This document shows, in pieces, positions 8,996 to 18,062 of a stretch of DNA of 64,000 bases. The DNA lies in the NCBI RefSeq assembly GCF_009928525.1, contig NZ_JAABOK010000004.1:310001-374000 (forward strand), given 5' to 3'. The notes below the pieces were generated by a model that saw only the letters and a program-made list of their open reading frames with translations, searched no databases and was not told where the DNA came from. The translations under genes and the position numbers were made by a program. Source of the DNA: Chitinophaga solisilvae. Its GTDB lineage: Bacteria > Bacteroidota > Bacteroidia > Chitinophagales > Chitinophagaceae. Numbering within the stretch: the stretch's first letter is position 1; every line of letters begins with the position of its first letter.

Positions 8996-9205
8996 TCATG
9001 ACCAGCCGATAGCTCCCTGTTCCCCGGCAGTATGAGGTTTGTTGTGGTTGGCAATGATTGCCTGTAATGTGCTTACGGAAACATTGTAACCATGCTGACT
9101 TCCCGCAGCCGCTATGTCATCCAGTGATGCGCCTGCAAGTTTGCTTTTAACAGCCGGCTGATCGTTCAGCCATGTCAGAAATTGTTTGGTCTGGTCTTGT
9201 GCCAT
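8996..9205 (-). CDS. Nif11-like leader peptide / putative RiPP precursor
   Basis: 69 residues. Residues 8-50 follow the Nif11 leader pattern: FLTWLNDQPAVKSKLAGA, then a SLDDIAAAGSQHGYNVS segment and a final Leu-rich helix. In known systems this domain is the recognition part of precursors that are cleaved and modified by other enzymes. After it comes a short hydrophilic tail of about 18 residues with HTAGEQGAIGWS at the end. The tail has no Cys and few Ser/Thr, so lanthionine or thiazole chemistry is unlikely. No clear double-Gly cleavage site is present. The gene stands between a very large gene upstream (72-base gap) and a hairpin plus two genes downstream. Identification rests on the leader pattern; the precursor role is inferred. 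Confidence 0.75.
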   Translation of the reverse strand: MAQDQTKQFLTWLNDQPAVKSKLAGASLDDIAAAGSQHGYNVSVSTLQAIIANHNKPHTAGEQGAIGWS

Positions 9206-9277
9206 GATGTAAATTTTTAAAAGATGAAGAATAGGTATGTGAAAAAACAGATGAAATCATTTGAGCGTAGTGCCGGA

Positions 9278-12200
9278 TTACCAGTTACCCCCACCGGGTA
9301 CACCGCCGCCGCCACCAGGTACGCCGCCGCCACCGCCGGGTGTAAAGCCACTTAACTCTTTTTCCATGGCGGATAGAATATCTCCCAGACTAAACTGACC
9401 CGTGTTCTGAAGCAGGCTCTGAATACTGCCGGCAGATTGTCCCGCACCATTCAATACGGTTACCAGGTTATCCAGGTTATATTGCAGGTGCTGTTGCGTA
9501 AGAGATATAATATCATTGCCGGACAAATTGAAAGTTGTATGCAGGAGGTTGCCGATTGTTTTAATATCCTGTATGCTGTTCAGTTTGTTGAAAATAGTGT
9601 CGAGCCAGTGGCCTACATTATTGTGGAAATCTGTTGACAGCGATAGAGATACGTTGCCTTCGATAATATTAACCAGGTCTGTCAGCATCGCTGTATTTAC
9701 ATCCAGTGTGACAGAGCCGGTATGGGTGTAGCTACTGATATAGACCTCGTAATGTAATACTGCACTGGCGTCAGTACCATTCCAACCGATGGTTAGGGTA
9801 CAACTTATACCGGCGGTAAGTTTGATAATACCGAGTATATTTAAATCAGCAGAACCGATACTGATAGATGCGCTGCCGGAAACAGACAGATTGTTCAGGC
9901 CCTGGAAATTGCCCGTCAGGCTGAGTTGTACCAGGGGAATAGCGGTTGTACTCAGACTAAAATATCCGCCTGATTTAGAGGCTGCAATACTGATACTTTC
10001 TTTGAGGCCCATCAGTTCCATCTGTCCGGAACAAATCAGCCCCGGCGCTGAGGAAGAGGAAGTCTGATAGGAAGAAAAAGACAGGCTGGGTCCTTTGTTG
10101 CCGGAGGTATCTGTGATGCTGAAGAATGCCTGTTTCCAGACAATGATGGGCGCCATTTCCGCCTGTATGTTTATGCCCTGACTGCTCACGCACGTCACAT
10201 CCACATCCAGGTCGAGGAAAAGGAAATTCAGTCTGCCGGAGAGCATCATGCCCTGCGGATAATAAAAGTTGCCGATATTGCTGCCCGCCGGATCCGGAAC
10301 AAAGTAAAACTGAATCTCCTTTGAAACATTTACGCAGTTGCCGGTAGTATCCTGCACCAGCTGGTAATGCGTGATAAGGGAACTATTCCCGGAGCCTGTC
10401 AGGCTCGTGATATACCAGCGTGCGTTGGCTGCATCAGCAAAAATGATTAATGTGCTGCTGTCTGCCGGAAAGCTGCTCAGGTGGCCATATTGCATGAACA
10501 GTTTACTGACGGTGGCAGTATCATTGCTGTTGAGTGCTGTTACCAGGTTGCCGGTATCGTTGCCGGTTACGGCAAAGCTGCCGGCGGGGCTGCCGGTTAA
10601 ACTGATGTCTGACAGCAGATCTGCTACCGGAGCTGGCAGGTTGCCGGCGTTGGTGAAATGATTGACGATGTCGATTAAGCGCAGGTCGCTGATAGCTCCG
10701 GCCACCATGCATTTGGCAGGGTCGGTACTGTCCAGCAGTACCGCAATGGAACTATCGAACAGTCCGGCTGCGGCTACTTCTGCCGTGAATCCGAGGCTGG
10801 GCAATCCTTCCAGGGAAATACCCAGCTGCAGCCCTACGTTGGCCAGCTGCACCGGCCCGATGGTGATGGGAACGGTGTTCTTCATGGTACCATATGCGAA
10901 GAAGCCGTTGGGTACCATGGCTAAGGTAACGTTGAAGGTAACAGGCGTCTGCTGTATAAGTGTCTGCACGGTAGCGGCCAACCCCAGTGTGAAGCCGTCG
11001 GCGCCGCCGGCGGTGACAAACAGGGTGCCGCTGAGCGTTGTATTACTGTAGGCCAGACTGCCCGCAGCGCTGATCTGCGACGGGTCTTGTGCCGGCGTAA
11101 GAAATGTCTGTAAGGTAATACCCAGCTGAAATTGTTCTTTATCTGCCAGGTATGCCAGCAATACATCCAGTTGAGTGTTGGCGGGGATTTTGAGCAGCTG
11201 CATGAGGGCAGCGAGTAGGTTGTTGTCTGTTGTGAAACTGGTGGTGGTATAGAGATAGAAGCCTTTGCTGACGCCGTTTGCACTGGCCGGCAACTGAATC
11301 TTTGCATTGTTCAGCGCTGTATTGTTAAACTGCTGAAATCCCGGAAAGGAAAACTGCTGGTCGGCAATAGAAGAAACGATCAGTACGAGATCATCGAACG
11401 GAAACCATTTTTCAAATGTCGTTATTGCCTGAGATGCAGGCAGATTGGCGAGCATCCCTTTATCGATCGCAATGCCTGCAGCAAAGCCCCAGTTACCTGC
11501 CGCCGTTTTTTCTATGGCGAAAAGCAGGCAGCCCAGTTGTGCAATGGCAGTAGCCAGCTGGAAATTATAAACGCCGTTGGTTTGCAGCAACAGTACACTG
11601 TTATTCGTCAGCGTAATATCAAAGCCCTGCGGCAGGGTAACAGCGGACGGTGCAAAAGTCTGTATCAGCTGACTGAGCTGGATCTGAGGGACGAAGGAGC
11701 GGATGATAATATTGCCGGGAGTTGCATAATACAGGTTCAGGGAGAAGTAGTCGTTTAATTGGATAATACCGCCGATACTGCCGGAGATGGCGCTGTTCTG
11801 ATAGGTACATGCCAGCGACACATCCGAAACAGTGAGCGTTTCTGAACCTACGGTGATACTCCAGGGATTGGGCGCAGCAGCCATCAGCATAGCGAAGGAG
11901 TAGGACTGGCCGGGTGTTGCGCTGACGCGGAAAGTATCTACGGTAAGGTCCGACGGAGCGGGGATCTGCGGGGCATAAGCCTGCAGTATCTGCTGTAGCG
12001 GGATGGTTTCCTGTTCTGCCATCTGTGCATATATGGTAAAATTGTTGCCGGAAGATGCGGTTACGGTAAACGGAACATTTTCAATTTCCAGTGTGGCGTT
12101 GACGGTTACTGTGTAGTTGTTGTCCCCGTATAGCTCCGGTGCAATGCTGAAAGGATTGTCGATTGAAAAGGTGCAGGAGATGCTGTCAAGTTCCAGGTGG

Positions 12201-13423
12201 CTGCTGTTATGATCGCCCGGCCAGATGTTCCAGTTAAGGCCCGGCATACCAATGGTAAAAGATGTGTTGGTCAGCGCGATGCTGTCAGTATAGCTGTAAT
12301 CCAGCGCCAGGCTGAGGTTCATCAGTTGCAGATCCTTTACGGCATGTTGTATTCCGTCAGGCAGCAGTTGCAGGGGATCATCGGCCGACCCGGTGATACC
12401 TGCCAGCTGCGTTAAGTTGCCGATGCTGAGTCCCTCAAAGGTAGTGTAGAGCACAAGCTCGTCGATACCATACTGCACAGGCGCGGTAATATCCGCTTTA
12501 ATGGCGCTGTTGTCAATACTGATACTGCCGGTATATGCCTGTAGGGGAATAAGTGCCGGGCTGGTATCTTCCATTATCCAGGTGTCATCAGGCGGTGTAT
12601 AAAAGTAAATGCTTTCTGCCGCAAAGGCAGCGAGAGAAGTATTGTTCTGCTGAATGTTGTAGCAGAGTTGAAGGGGTATCTGCAGGCAGATTCCCGGAAT
12701 ACGGTTAAAGCCATCAGCCGCTATCTCCCACGGATATACGACTTTTCCCGGTATGAAGGGATGTTGAGCAGCATAGCTGGCAGGAGTGGTGATGCTGTTG
12801 GGAAACCAGATAGTACCGAAGATGACCAGGTCTGTGGTGGATTGGAAGATCGTTTCCACCAGTGCCAGTATGGTATCGGGTTTCACGTTGGCGGTAAAAT
12901 TAAGTCCCCATTGCAGCGGTACATGAAAGGAGGTGTCCTGCTGTGGCTCGCTGGTCACTACGAAGTATGCGTTGTAAATGGTCAGTGTATCCAACGGGGT
13001 TATGTACATGGGTGTAACCTGTTCCGTCACCCTGTCGAAGTTGATAGGCTGTGTATTATCCAGCACCTGCGGTAATCCGGGAAAGCTGTTGGAGAAGCGC
13101 CATTTCCCCTGGCCGGGATTTATTTCCGGCAGCTGATAACGGATAAGCAGCTGCGCATCTCCGTTGGCATCGGTATAGAAGGTAGCAGATACCGGTAATG
13201 CAGCTATCTGCTGATAGGTAGCGGTGCCGGTGATGATGAAGGAGTTGGTATCGCCGGCGGTGTACTTCGCGCCGGCGATCTGCAATGGCTGGTTATTGTA
13301 GCAGTATTGAAGAATGTTGTCGATGTTGCTGCTCAGTTTACCGCTTGCCAGCACAATTTCCCCGGAAGGAATGCTGTAGTCTGCGGCGATACCTAATGCG
13401 GCGGCGATATCAGATAATTGCAT
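9278..13423 (-). CDS. Very large beta-rich protein of unknown function with a Gly/Pro tail
   Basis: 1381 residues that I cannot assign to a family. There is no signal peptide, no membrane segment and no recognisable catalytic motif. Almost the whole length alternates short hydrophobic beta-strand segments with polar turns rich in Asn, Thr, Ser and Gln, in loosely repeated units (strings such as LQLGISLEGLPSLGFTAEV or GSASISIGSADLNILGIIKL). This suggests a long beta-solenoid or several stacked beta-sandwich units. The C-terminus is low complexity, two GGGGGVP units followed by GGGNW. The gene lies between two nitrilase-fold genes and the Nif11-like peptide gene on the same strand with short gaps (36 and 72 bases), so it belongs to that operon. 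A scaffold, a lipid or peptide carrier, or a toxin-like particle are all possible; none is supported directly. Confidence 0.85.
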   Translation of the reverse strand: MQLSDIAAALGIAADYSIPSGEIVLASGKLSSNIDNILQYCYNNQPLQIAGAKYTAGDTNSFIITGTATYQQIAALPVSATFYTDANGDAQLLIRYQLPEINPGQGKWRFSNSFPGLPQVLDNTQPINFDRVTEQVTPMYITPLDTLTIYNAYFVVTSEPQQDTSFHVPLQWGLNFTANVKPDTILALVETIFQSTTDLVIFGTIWFPNSITTPASYAAQHPFIPGKVVYPWEIAADGFNRIPGICLQIPLQLCYNIQQNNTSLAAFAAESIYFYTPPDDTWIMEDTSPALIPLQAYTGSISIDNSAIKADITAPVQYGIDELVLYTTFEGLSIGNLTQLAGITGSADDPLQLLPDGIQHAVKDLQLMNLSLALDYSYTDSIALTNTSFTIGMPGLNWNIWPGDHNSSHLELDSISCTFSIDNPFSIAPELYGDNNYTVTVNATLEIENVPFTVTASSGNNFTIYAQMAEQETIPLQQILQAYAPQIPAPSDLTVDTFRVSATPGQSYSFAMLMAAAPNPWSITVGSETLTVSDVSLACTYQNSAISGSIGGIIQLNDYFSLNLYYATPGNIIIRSFVPQIQLSQLIQTFAPSAVTLPQGFDITLTNNSVLLLQTNGVYNFQLATAIAQLGCLLFAIEKTAAGNWGFAAGIAIDKGMLANLPASQAITTFEKWFPFDDLVLIVSSIADQQFSFPGFQQFNNTALNNAKIQLPASANGVSKGFYLYTTTSFTTDNNLLAALMQLLKIPANTQLDVLLAYLADKEQFQLGITLQTFLTPAQDPSQISAAGSLAYSNTTLSGTLFVTAGGADGFTLGLAATVQTLIQQTPVTFNVTLAMVPNGFFAYGTMKNTVPITIGPVQLANVGLQLGISLEGLPSLGFTAEVAAAGLFDSSIAVLLDSTDPAKCMVAGAISDLRLIDIVNHFTNAGNLPAPVADLLSDISLTGSPAGSFAVTGNDTGNLVTALNSNDTATVSKLFMQYGHLSSFPADSSTLIIFADAANARWYITSLTGSGNSSLITHYQLVQDTTGNCVNVSKEIQFYFVPDPAGSNIGNFYYPQGMMLSGRLNFLFLDLDVDVTCVSSQGINIQAEMAPIIVWKQAFFSITDTSGNKGPSLSFSSYQTSSSSAPGLICSGQMELMGLKESISIAASKSGGYFSLSTTAIPLVQLSLTGNFQGLNNLSVSGSASISIGSADLNILGIIKLTAGISCTLTIGWNGTDASAVLHYEVYISSYTHTGSVTLDVNTAMLTDLVNIIEGNVSLSLSTDFHNNVGHWLDTIFNKLNSIQDIKTIGNLLHTTFNLSGNDIISLTQQHLQYNLDNLVTVLNGAGQSAGSIQSLLQNTGQFSLGDILSAMEKELSGFTPGGGGGVPGGGGGVPGGGNW

Positions 13424-13459
13424 AAAATAACGTTGAGAGATGAATGAATAGTAGCAGTG

Positions 13460-14485
13460 TTATTGTGCAAGAGGGAGCGGGTTGTAAATATGCAGTTCCT
13501 GGGCAAAGAAATAGCCGGGTCTGCAGCCAGGGTCCGGCAGTTGCAGGTTTGCAGGTAACGAAACTGTTCTTTGTGGTGAAACCGGGACAGAAGAGCTGTT
13601 GGCGCGGCGGAGCTCTACCTGAATACCATTTCCCAGGCCGTCAGTTCTGAGAATGTATCCTTGTGGAATTGCAGCCACCTTATCCGGCTCAATGGGCATG
13701 CCTCCGGCAACCAGCAGTTGCAGAGAAATGGGAGGAGTGGAATATACCAGTTTATTTAAAACGCTATATTGCTTTTTTAATACGCCTAATGCATGTTCCA
13801 GGCATATCTCCATTCCGCAGTTAATGCCGTTGAAATTGAATATGTGTTTTCGTTTCTTTGACTGTGTGGAGTAGGTGGTCCATATATCTGAGGGGGCAAC
13901 TCCGTTATTGTTACCGGGAAATCCCCGGTAAACCTTTGTAGGTAAGCCGTCAATATGAGAGGCTACCACTTTTTCATTAGTAATATAATTACTTTCAAAT
14001 AATTTGCATATGGCTGTATTAAAAAACACATTTTCCTGAGTATCCGGTCTGTCGCCTATAGTTCCGGTGCTTTGCCACATGATGCTTCCGGGAATTATTA
14101 ACCAGTCATTAAAGCGTGTGTCCTCCATTAGTAAGGAGAAGCTGAATTTCAGAGACTGATATTCTGTATAGGAGTATGCCGGCCAGTCTGAAGTATTGGG
14201 TAGTGCATAAGGTCTGAAATAAAACTCCGGCGCCAGAAAAACCTTCAGTACGTTGCTGTTATCAGAACTTTGAATTGCCTGGTATGCCTGCAATAGTACC
14301 ATATACAATCTGGCCAGTCTGCATCTTGCGTCCTGATTGCTCACTCTGTTAAGAATTTCATTTATCACCGGATCATTTGCCGGCAGATCGGGCGTATCGC
14401 CAGGTGCTATGGGAAGGAAACCATTCTGGCCATATCCGACGGTTGGTACCTGATAGCCGATATATCGAAAATGAGTGTATGCCAT
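13460..14485 (-). CDS. Nitrilase-superfamily (carbon-nitrogen hydrolase-like) protein, copy 2
   Basis: 341 residues, a paralogue of the next gene upstream; both begin MAYTHFRYI followed by YQVPTVG. The nitrilase fold is suggested by FLAPEFYFRP with Glu at 87 and by CGMEICLEH with Cys at 228, which match the Glu and Cys of the E-K-C catalytic triad. A KRKHIF segment with Lys at about 213 resembles the usual KxHLF motif but lies only about 15 residues before the Cys, much closer than in typical members, so the active site may be rearranged. Nitrilase-fold enzymes hydrolyse or transfer amides and nitriles. The protein is cytoplasmic by the lack of a signal peptide. The substrate is unknown; context suggests work on a peptide. 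Confidence 0.75.
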   Translation of the reverse strand: MAYTHFRYIGYQVPTVGYGQNGFLPIAPGDTPDLPANDPVINEILNRVSNQDARCRLARLYMVLLQAYQAIQSSDNSNVLKVFLAPEFYFRPYALPNTSDWPAYSYTEYQSLKFSFSLLMEDTRFNDWLIIPGSIMWQSTGTIGDRPDTQENVFFNTAICKLFESNYITNEKVVASHIDGLPTKVYRGFPGNNNGVAPSDIWTTYSTQSKKRKHIFNFNGINCGMEICLEHALGVLKKQYSVLNKLVYSTPPISLQLLVAGGMPIEPDKVAAIPQGYILRTDGLGNGIQVELRRANSSSVPVSPQRTVSLPANLQLPDPGCRPGYFFAQELHIYNPLPLAQ

Positions 14486-14538
14486 AGCGTTAATATTTTA
14501 CAGGGTTTTAATTGTTTTTTCAGGGTTGGCTGTAAGGG

Positions 14539-14559
14539 TTGCAGGTGCAATACCTGCAA
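14539..14559. other. 8-bp hairpin between the two nitrilase-like genes
   Basis: TTGCAGGT and ACCTGCAA form a perfect stem around a GCAAT loop in the 79-base gap between the paralogues. There is no T tract on the coding strand, so it is not a standard terminator. It may be an mRNA stability or attenuation element. Confidence 0.45.
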
Positions 14560-14564
14560 TGGTT

Positions 14565-15599
14565 TTATGATAAAGGCAGTTCAGGATAAATGTTCAGCGC
14601 CTGCGGAAAGGAGTAGCCGGCATTACATCCTGGAGGGTCTTGTACTGCCATGCTATCGGTTAGTTTCCATGTTTGCTGTATAGGAAAAGATTGACCGTTT
14701 GGATGGATAAGTTGTGTCTGAGGCACGCTTGGGTTATACAAACCATCATTGCGTAGTACGTATGCATTGTTTGTGACAGCTATGTTGCTGGGTTGAATAG
14801 TCATTCCACCGGCAATAAGTAGCTGCAGCTGAATAGGGATAGCTGTAGAACCTGAAGGGATACTTGCTATGTATTGCTGATAGGCCGTTTTCAAAACTCC
14901 CATATGATGTTCCAGACATATTTCCATTCCACATTTCACTTCATGGAAATTAAATATATGCTTCGCCAGTTTTTGATTGCTTTTGTATCTGGAAGTTGTG
15001 TTGGTAAATACCGTATTCGTGAGTGTTGAAATGGGGGTGCCGTTAGCGTCTAGTAATGGCATTCCATCAATGATGGAGGGATAAGCCTTTTCATTAACCT
15101 TATATTCAGAAGCTCCGCAGAGAGCAGTATTATAAAACAGTTGCCAGTCCTTTGGCTCTCTTTTACCTATGCTATTTACGTCACTCCAGATAACACTTCC
15201 TGGTATAATCAGCCAGTGCTGAAACCGGTCGTCTTCAATAAATTCACCAAATGCCTCTTTCAGATTGCAATAGTCAGCATAGTTATATGCAGGAGGCAGA
15301 CCTGCAATTGTACTTTGATATGGACGGAAGTAAAATTCTGGTGCAAGAAATACATTCATGGTCACATCATCAGCAGGAATGTTCTTCTGTGCATACAATA
15401 ATACACTGAAAAGCCTGGCCATTCTGATTTTTGCATCGGTATTACTTATGCTACCCAGATACTGTATAGCCTGATTGCAGTAGGACGTATTCGGAGCTAA
15501 AACGGGCTCATTCCCTGGCAACATGCCGCAAAGCTGCTTCCCTATCAAACCCACAGTGGGTACCTGGTAAGCTATGTATCGAAAATGCGTATAAGCCAT
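14565..15599 (-). CDS. Nitrilase-superfamily (carbon-nitrogen hydrolase-like) protein, copy 1; probable first gene of the operon
   Basis: 344 residues from the ATG at 15599. The frame is open 25 codons further, but the start at 15599 aligns exactly with the start of the paralogue downstream (MAYTHFRYIAYQVPTVG). Glu at 88 lies in FLAPEFYFRP and Cys at 228 in CGMEICLEH, the same positions as in copy 2, so both copies keep the likely catalytic residues. Conservation between the copies is strongest around these motifs and at the C-terminus (QDPPGCNAGYSFPQALNIYP against a similar end), and weak elsewhere, so the duplication is old. It is the first gene of a minus-strand run that ends at 5970. The reaction is not known. 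Confidence 0.75.
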   Translation of the reverse strand: MAYTHFRYIAYQVPTVGLIGKQLCGMLPGNEPVLAPNTSYCNQAIQYLGSISNTDAKIRMARLFSVLLYAQKNIPADDVTMNVFLAPEFYFRPYQSTIAGLPPAYNYADYCNLKEAFGEFIEDDRFQHWLIIPGSVIWSDVNSIGKREPKDWQLFYNTALCGASEYKVNEKAYPSIIDGMPLLDANGTPISTLTNTVFTNTTSRYKSNQKLAKHIFNFHEVKCGMEICLEHHMGVLKTAYQQYIASIPSGSTAIPIQLQLLIAGGMTIQPSNIAVTNNAYVLRNDGLYNPSVPQTQLIHPNGQSFPIQQTWKLTDSMAVQDPPGCNAGYSFPQALNIYPELPLS

Positions 15600-15689
15600 A
15601 ACGTTATATTTTATATCAGGGCATTTAACATTGCACTGATTGATGGTGGCTGCAAATTCAATTTTTACCGGCACGTTATGGCAGGCAGA

Positions 15690-15716
15690 AACACCTGTTT
15701 TAAATCAGGTGTTTTT
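15690..15716. terminator. Hairpin terminator between the lipoprotein gene and the nitrilase operon
   Basis: AACACCTG (15690-15697) and CAGGTGTT (15705-15712) form a perfect 8-bp stem around TTTAAAT, with T-rich sequence on the plus-strand side and A-rich on the other, so it could act in both directions. It lies after the stop of the lipoprotein gene (15867) and before the first nitrilase start (15599), which separates the two units. Confidence 0.6.
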
Positions 15717-15866
15717 ACCTGGGGAAAAGTCAGGGAGATAATGTAAGACATATGCTTTTTGATACCGGAGAAGTAGGAGGTGTATCCCTGCAGGCGATAC
15801 AGAGCATGCTGCGGTCTAGGGGAGTGGAGTAACGCTGTCGGTTGTCTGCTCCGCCTCATTATCATT

Positions 15867-16517
15867 TCAGTGGTTATAATACAGGGGCCAGAAGGCGGTA
15901 TCAAAGTATGACGGGCCGCCCTGCAGCGTTTTATCGGTAACGATGGCGGCGCCTTCGCGGTGATACCAGGAAGTGGTCATGTAACGGGGATCGGAGCAGT
16001 CCAGGCGCACCCCTCTTTTCAGCAGCAGTGTATCCAGCCGCCAGCTGTATTCTTCTTTCAGGTGTATCCCGTTGGCGCCTGCCTGATAAAAACTACGCAC
16101 CAGGCCGGAAAGACTGTCATACCGGGCTTCGCAGGCATTACGCGGAATGATGGCCGTCCGGAAGCTGTCTCCCCGCTGCAGATAAATATGCGTGGTGCGC
16201 ATACCGTATACATCTGCCATGCCGGTGGCTGCAATATCCGGCTGCCGGTCGCCGTTGATGTCAGCCTGCAGGAACTGGCTGGCCTCAAAGCCGCTGTCAG
16301 CCAGCTGCCAACGGGTATGCCGCAGAAAGGTATATACCTGCGTATCTGTTTTCATCATCATCACAGAAACACCTTTCAGCGGAAAGGAATCCAGTGTGAT
16401 AATACTCCCGCGGGGCAGTCCGGCCATTTCTTCCAGCTGCGTGCGGAGCGCAGGGGGAGGAGTGCAGGCGCACCAGCAGACAAGCAGCATCGCGATATAA
16501 CGGTAACCTTTTCCCAT
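15867..16517 (-). CDS. Putative lipoprotein with an FG-GAP/EF-like DxNGDxxxD motif
   Basis: 216 residues from the ATG at 16517, chosen because it leaves a compact lipoprotein signal (basic start, hydrophobic core, then a Cys-rich lipobox LLVCWCAC with Pro after it). Upstream ATGs at 16529 and 16550 are possible but give an odd extended N-terminus. The mature part contains LQADINGDRQPDIAATG, the calcium-binding loop seen in FG-GAP/VCBS-type repeats. I do not recognise the rest. It is probably anchored in the outer membrane. The gene stands alone, divergent from the terpene synthase gene and separated from the downstream operon by a hairpin. Confidence 0.7.
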   Translation of the reverse strand: MGKGYRYIAMLLVCWCACTPPPALRTQLEEMAGLPRGSIITLDSFPLKGVSVMMMKTDTQVYTFLRHTRWQLADSGFEASQFLQADINGDRQPDIAATGMADVYGMRTTHIYLQRGDSFRTAIIPRNACEARYDSLSGLVRSFYQAGANGIHLKEEYSWRLDTLLLKRGVRLDCSDPRYMTTSWYHREGAAIVTDKTLQGGPSYFDTAFWPLYYNH

Positions 16518-16914
16518 AAGCAGGAACATTTTGAAGGAATACATCTGCAATATAGCTGCAGTTATGATTTACCAAAATGTTACATCTAAAATATTGCAAA
16601 TTTGTCCAATTTAGCTAAATTAGAAATACCAGCATCATTTCGTGAATGCAAAACAGGTGATGCACGTAGTAATTGATGCCAATATCCGAAGTAACCATTT
16701 TGCCGCACATTTAGCCGGATACTCCTATTAGAAACAAGCAACGAAAGTAATGTGAACGCATGTTTGAATGTGATTTTTCCTCCGGGCAGTGCCCATTTCA
16801 TCCACCGGTACAGGATAACCATTGAGCAATGGTTGTTACACTTCCGCACGGTATAAGACTGAATGCCCACAGACACAGCCGCTTCAGGTATTTTCTAACC
16901 AATAATATAACAGT
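16518..16914. other. Divergent intergenic region upstream of the lipoprotein and terpene synthase genes
   Basis: About 400 bases that must hold two outward promoters. It is AT-rich around 16555-16640. No open frame here has gene-like composition, and I could not place a Bacteroidota-type TTTG/TAnnTTTG promoter with confidence. Confidence 0.5.
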
Positions 16915-18027
16915 ATGCAAACAACTAAAACTGCCGCAGCAGCGGGTATCGCCCGGCTGCGGAAAAGCTATTCCGGCTTGCTGGCTTCCGGAAAAAAATT
17001 ATCCCTCCTCAATCTGCTCGACGGTCCTCATCCCAGTATTGCCGACTATTGCAGAAGCTATCATCCCAATGCTGCCAACGATCAGCTGACTTCAGCCGTT
17101 AAAAACTGGAGTCACAGCTACGGCATCTGGCTACAGTCAGGCGAACATTATCTTACCTGCGCTACTTACCTCTTCCCGGCGGCCGACTATCAGCGAGGGG
17201 TATACGTAGTTAAAAACTGCGCCGTGGATTATTACCTGAACGAAACCATCGGCAGGGATGTATTCCGGAAATTATCGCCGGCACGTCAGCAGGAAGCGGC
17301 ACGCATGATCCGGCGTATGGCTTCCCTGTCAGACAACTTTCAGCTGCCTGCCCTTCCGCTGCCCGTGGAAAGCGCCAACTATGAAATGCTTTGCGAAATC
17401 CGTGATACTTCTCCCGATGCCTGGTTCCGCGAATTCCTGAAAATGTATTCCTACCATATAGGTATTACCCACCGGGACACCACTTCCGGCGGATTGCAAA
17501 AGGTGCTTAACGTGAACGAATATATTAATTTACGGCTGCACACCTCCGGTATGCCGCATATTCTGCTGCTGATAGAATATGCCACCGGCAGGTTCCTGGA
17601 CTGGAAATGGCTGGAACGGCAGGGAATGAAAGCAGACATGGAACAGTTACAGCGGGATACTGCCTTGTTCGGCGCGCTCTCCAACGACCTGTTCAGCTTT
17701 GAGAAAGAAGTGATCGATTGTCATACAGATACCAATCTGGTGGCCGTGTATGCGCTGAATAACCCCGAACTCCCGCTGCCGGCCGTTATTAGACAGGTGG
17801 CCGCTATCGTGAATAAATGCCTCTCCGGATATTTTGAAACCGTGAGCCGCATGGAGAACAGGCTGCGTATGCTGGAAACCACCCATGCCCCCGAGGTGGA
17901 AGATATGAATGTGTGCCTGCATGGTATCAGGCAGTGTGTGCAGGCTTCCTGGATATGGCAGGTGTACACCCGCCGCTACAAACGTATGGACTCCATTTTC
18001 AGGGAAACAACCCTGCAGGAGGCATGA
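16915..18027 (+). CDS. Class I terpene synthase
   Basis: 370 residues, the usual size for bacterial class I terpene synthases. The second metal-binding motif is textbook: NDLFSFEKE with N257, S261 and E265 (NSE triad). An RY pair near the C-terminus (VYTRRYKR), which senses the diphosphate in bacterial enzymes, is also present. The first Asp-rich motif, expected near residue 105, reads VDYYLNET: D105 is followed by Tyr-Tyr and the acidic residue is E110, so the canonical DDxxD/E is altered. The protein would ionise a linear prenyl diphosphate (C15 or C20) and cyclise it in the cytosol. The chain length and product cannot be read. Related Chitinophaga species carry several such enzymes. No P450 or prenyl synthase lies next to it. 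Confidence 0.88.
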   Translation: MQTTKTAAAAGIARLRKSYSGLLASGKKLSLLNLLDGPHPSIADYCRSYHPNAANDQLTSAVKNWSHSYGIWLQSGEHYLTCATYLFPAADYQRGVYVVKNCAVDYYLNETIGRDVFRKLSPARQQEAARMIRRMASLSDNFQLPALPLPVESANYEMLCEIRDTSPDAWFREFLKMYSYHIGITHRDTTSGGLQKVLNVNEYINLRLHTSGMPHILLLIEYATGRFLDWKWLERQGMKADMEQLQRDTALFGALSNDLFSFEKEVIDCHTDTNLVAVYALNNPELPLPAVIRQVAAIVNKCLSGYFETVSRMENRLRMLETTHAPEVEDMNVCLHGIRQCVQASWIWQVYTRRYKRMDSIFRETTLQEA

Positions 18028-18062
18028 AGTAAAGCAGAAAAAACGTATATAGGGTAGCGTTA

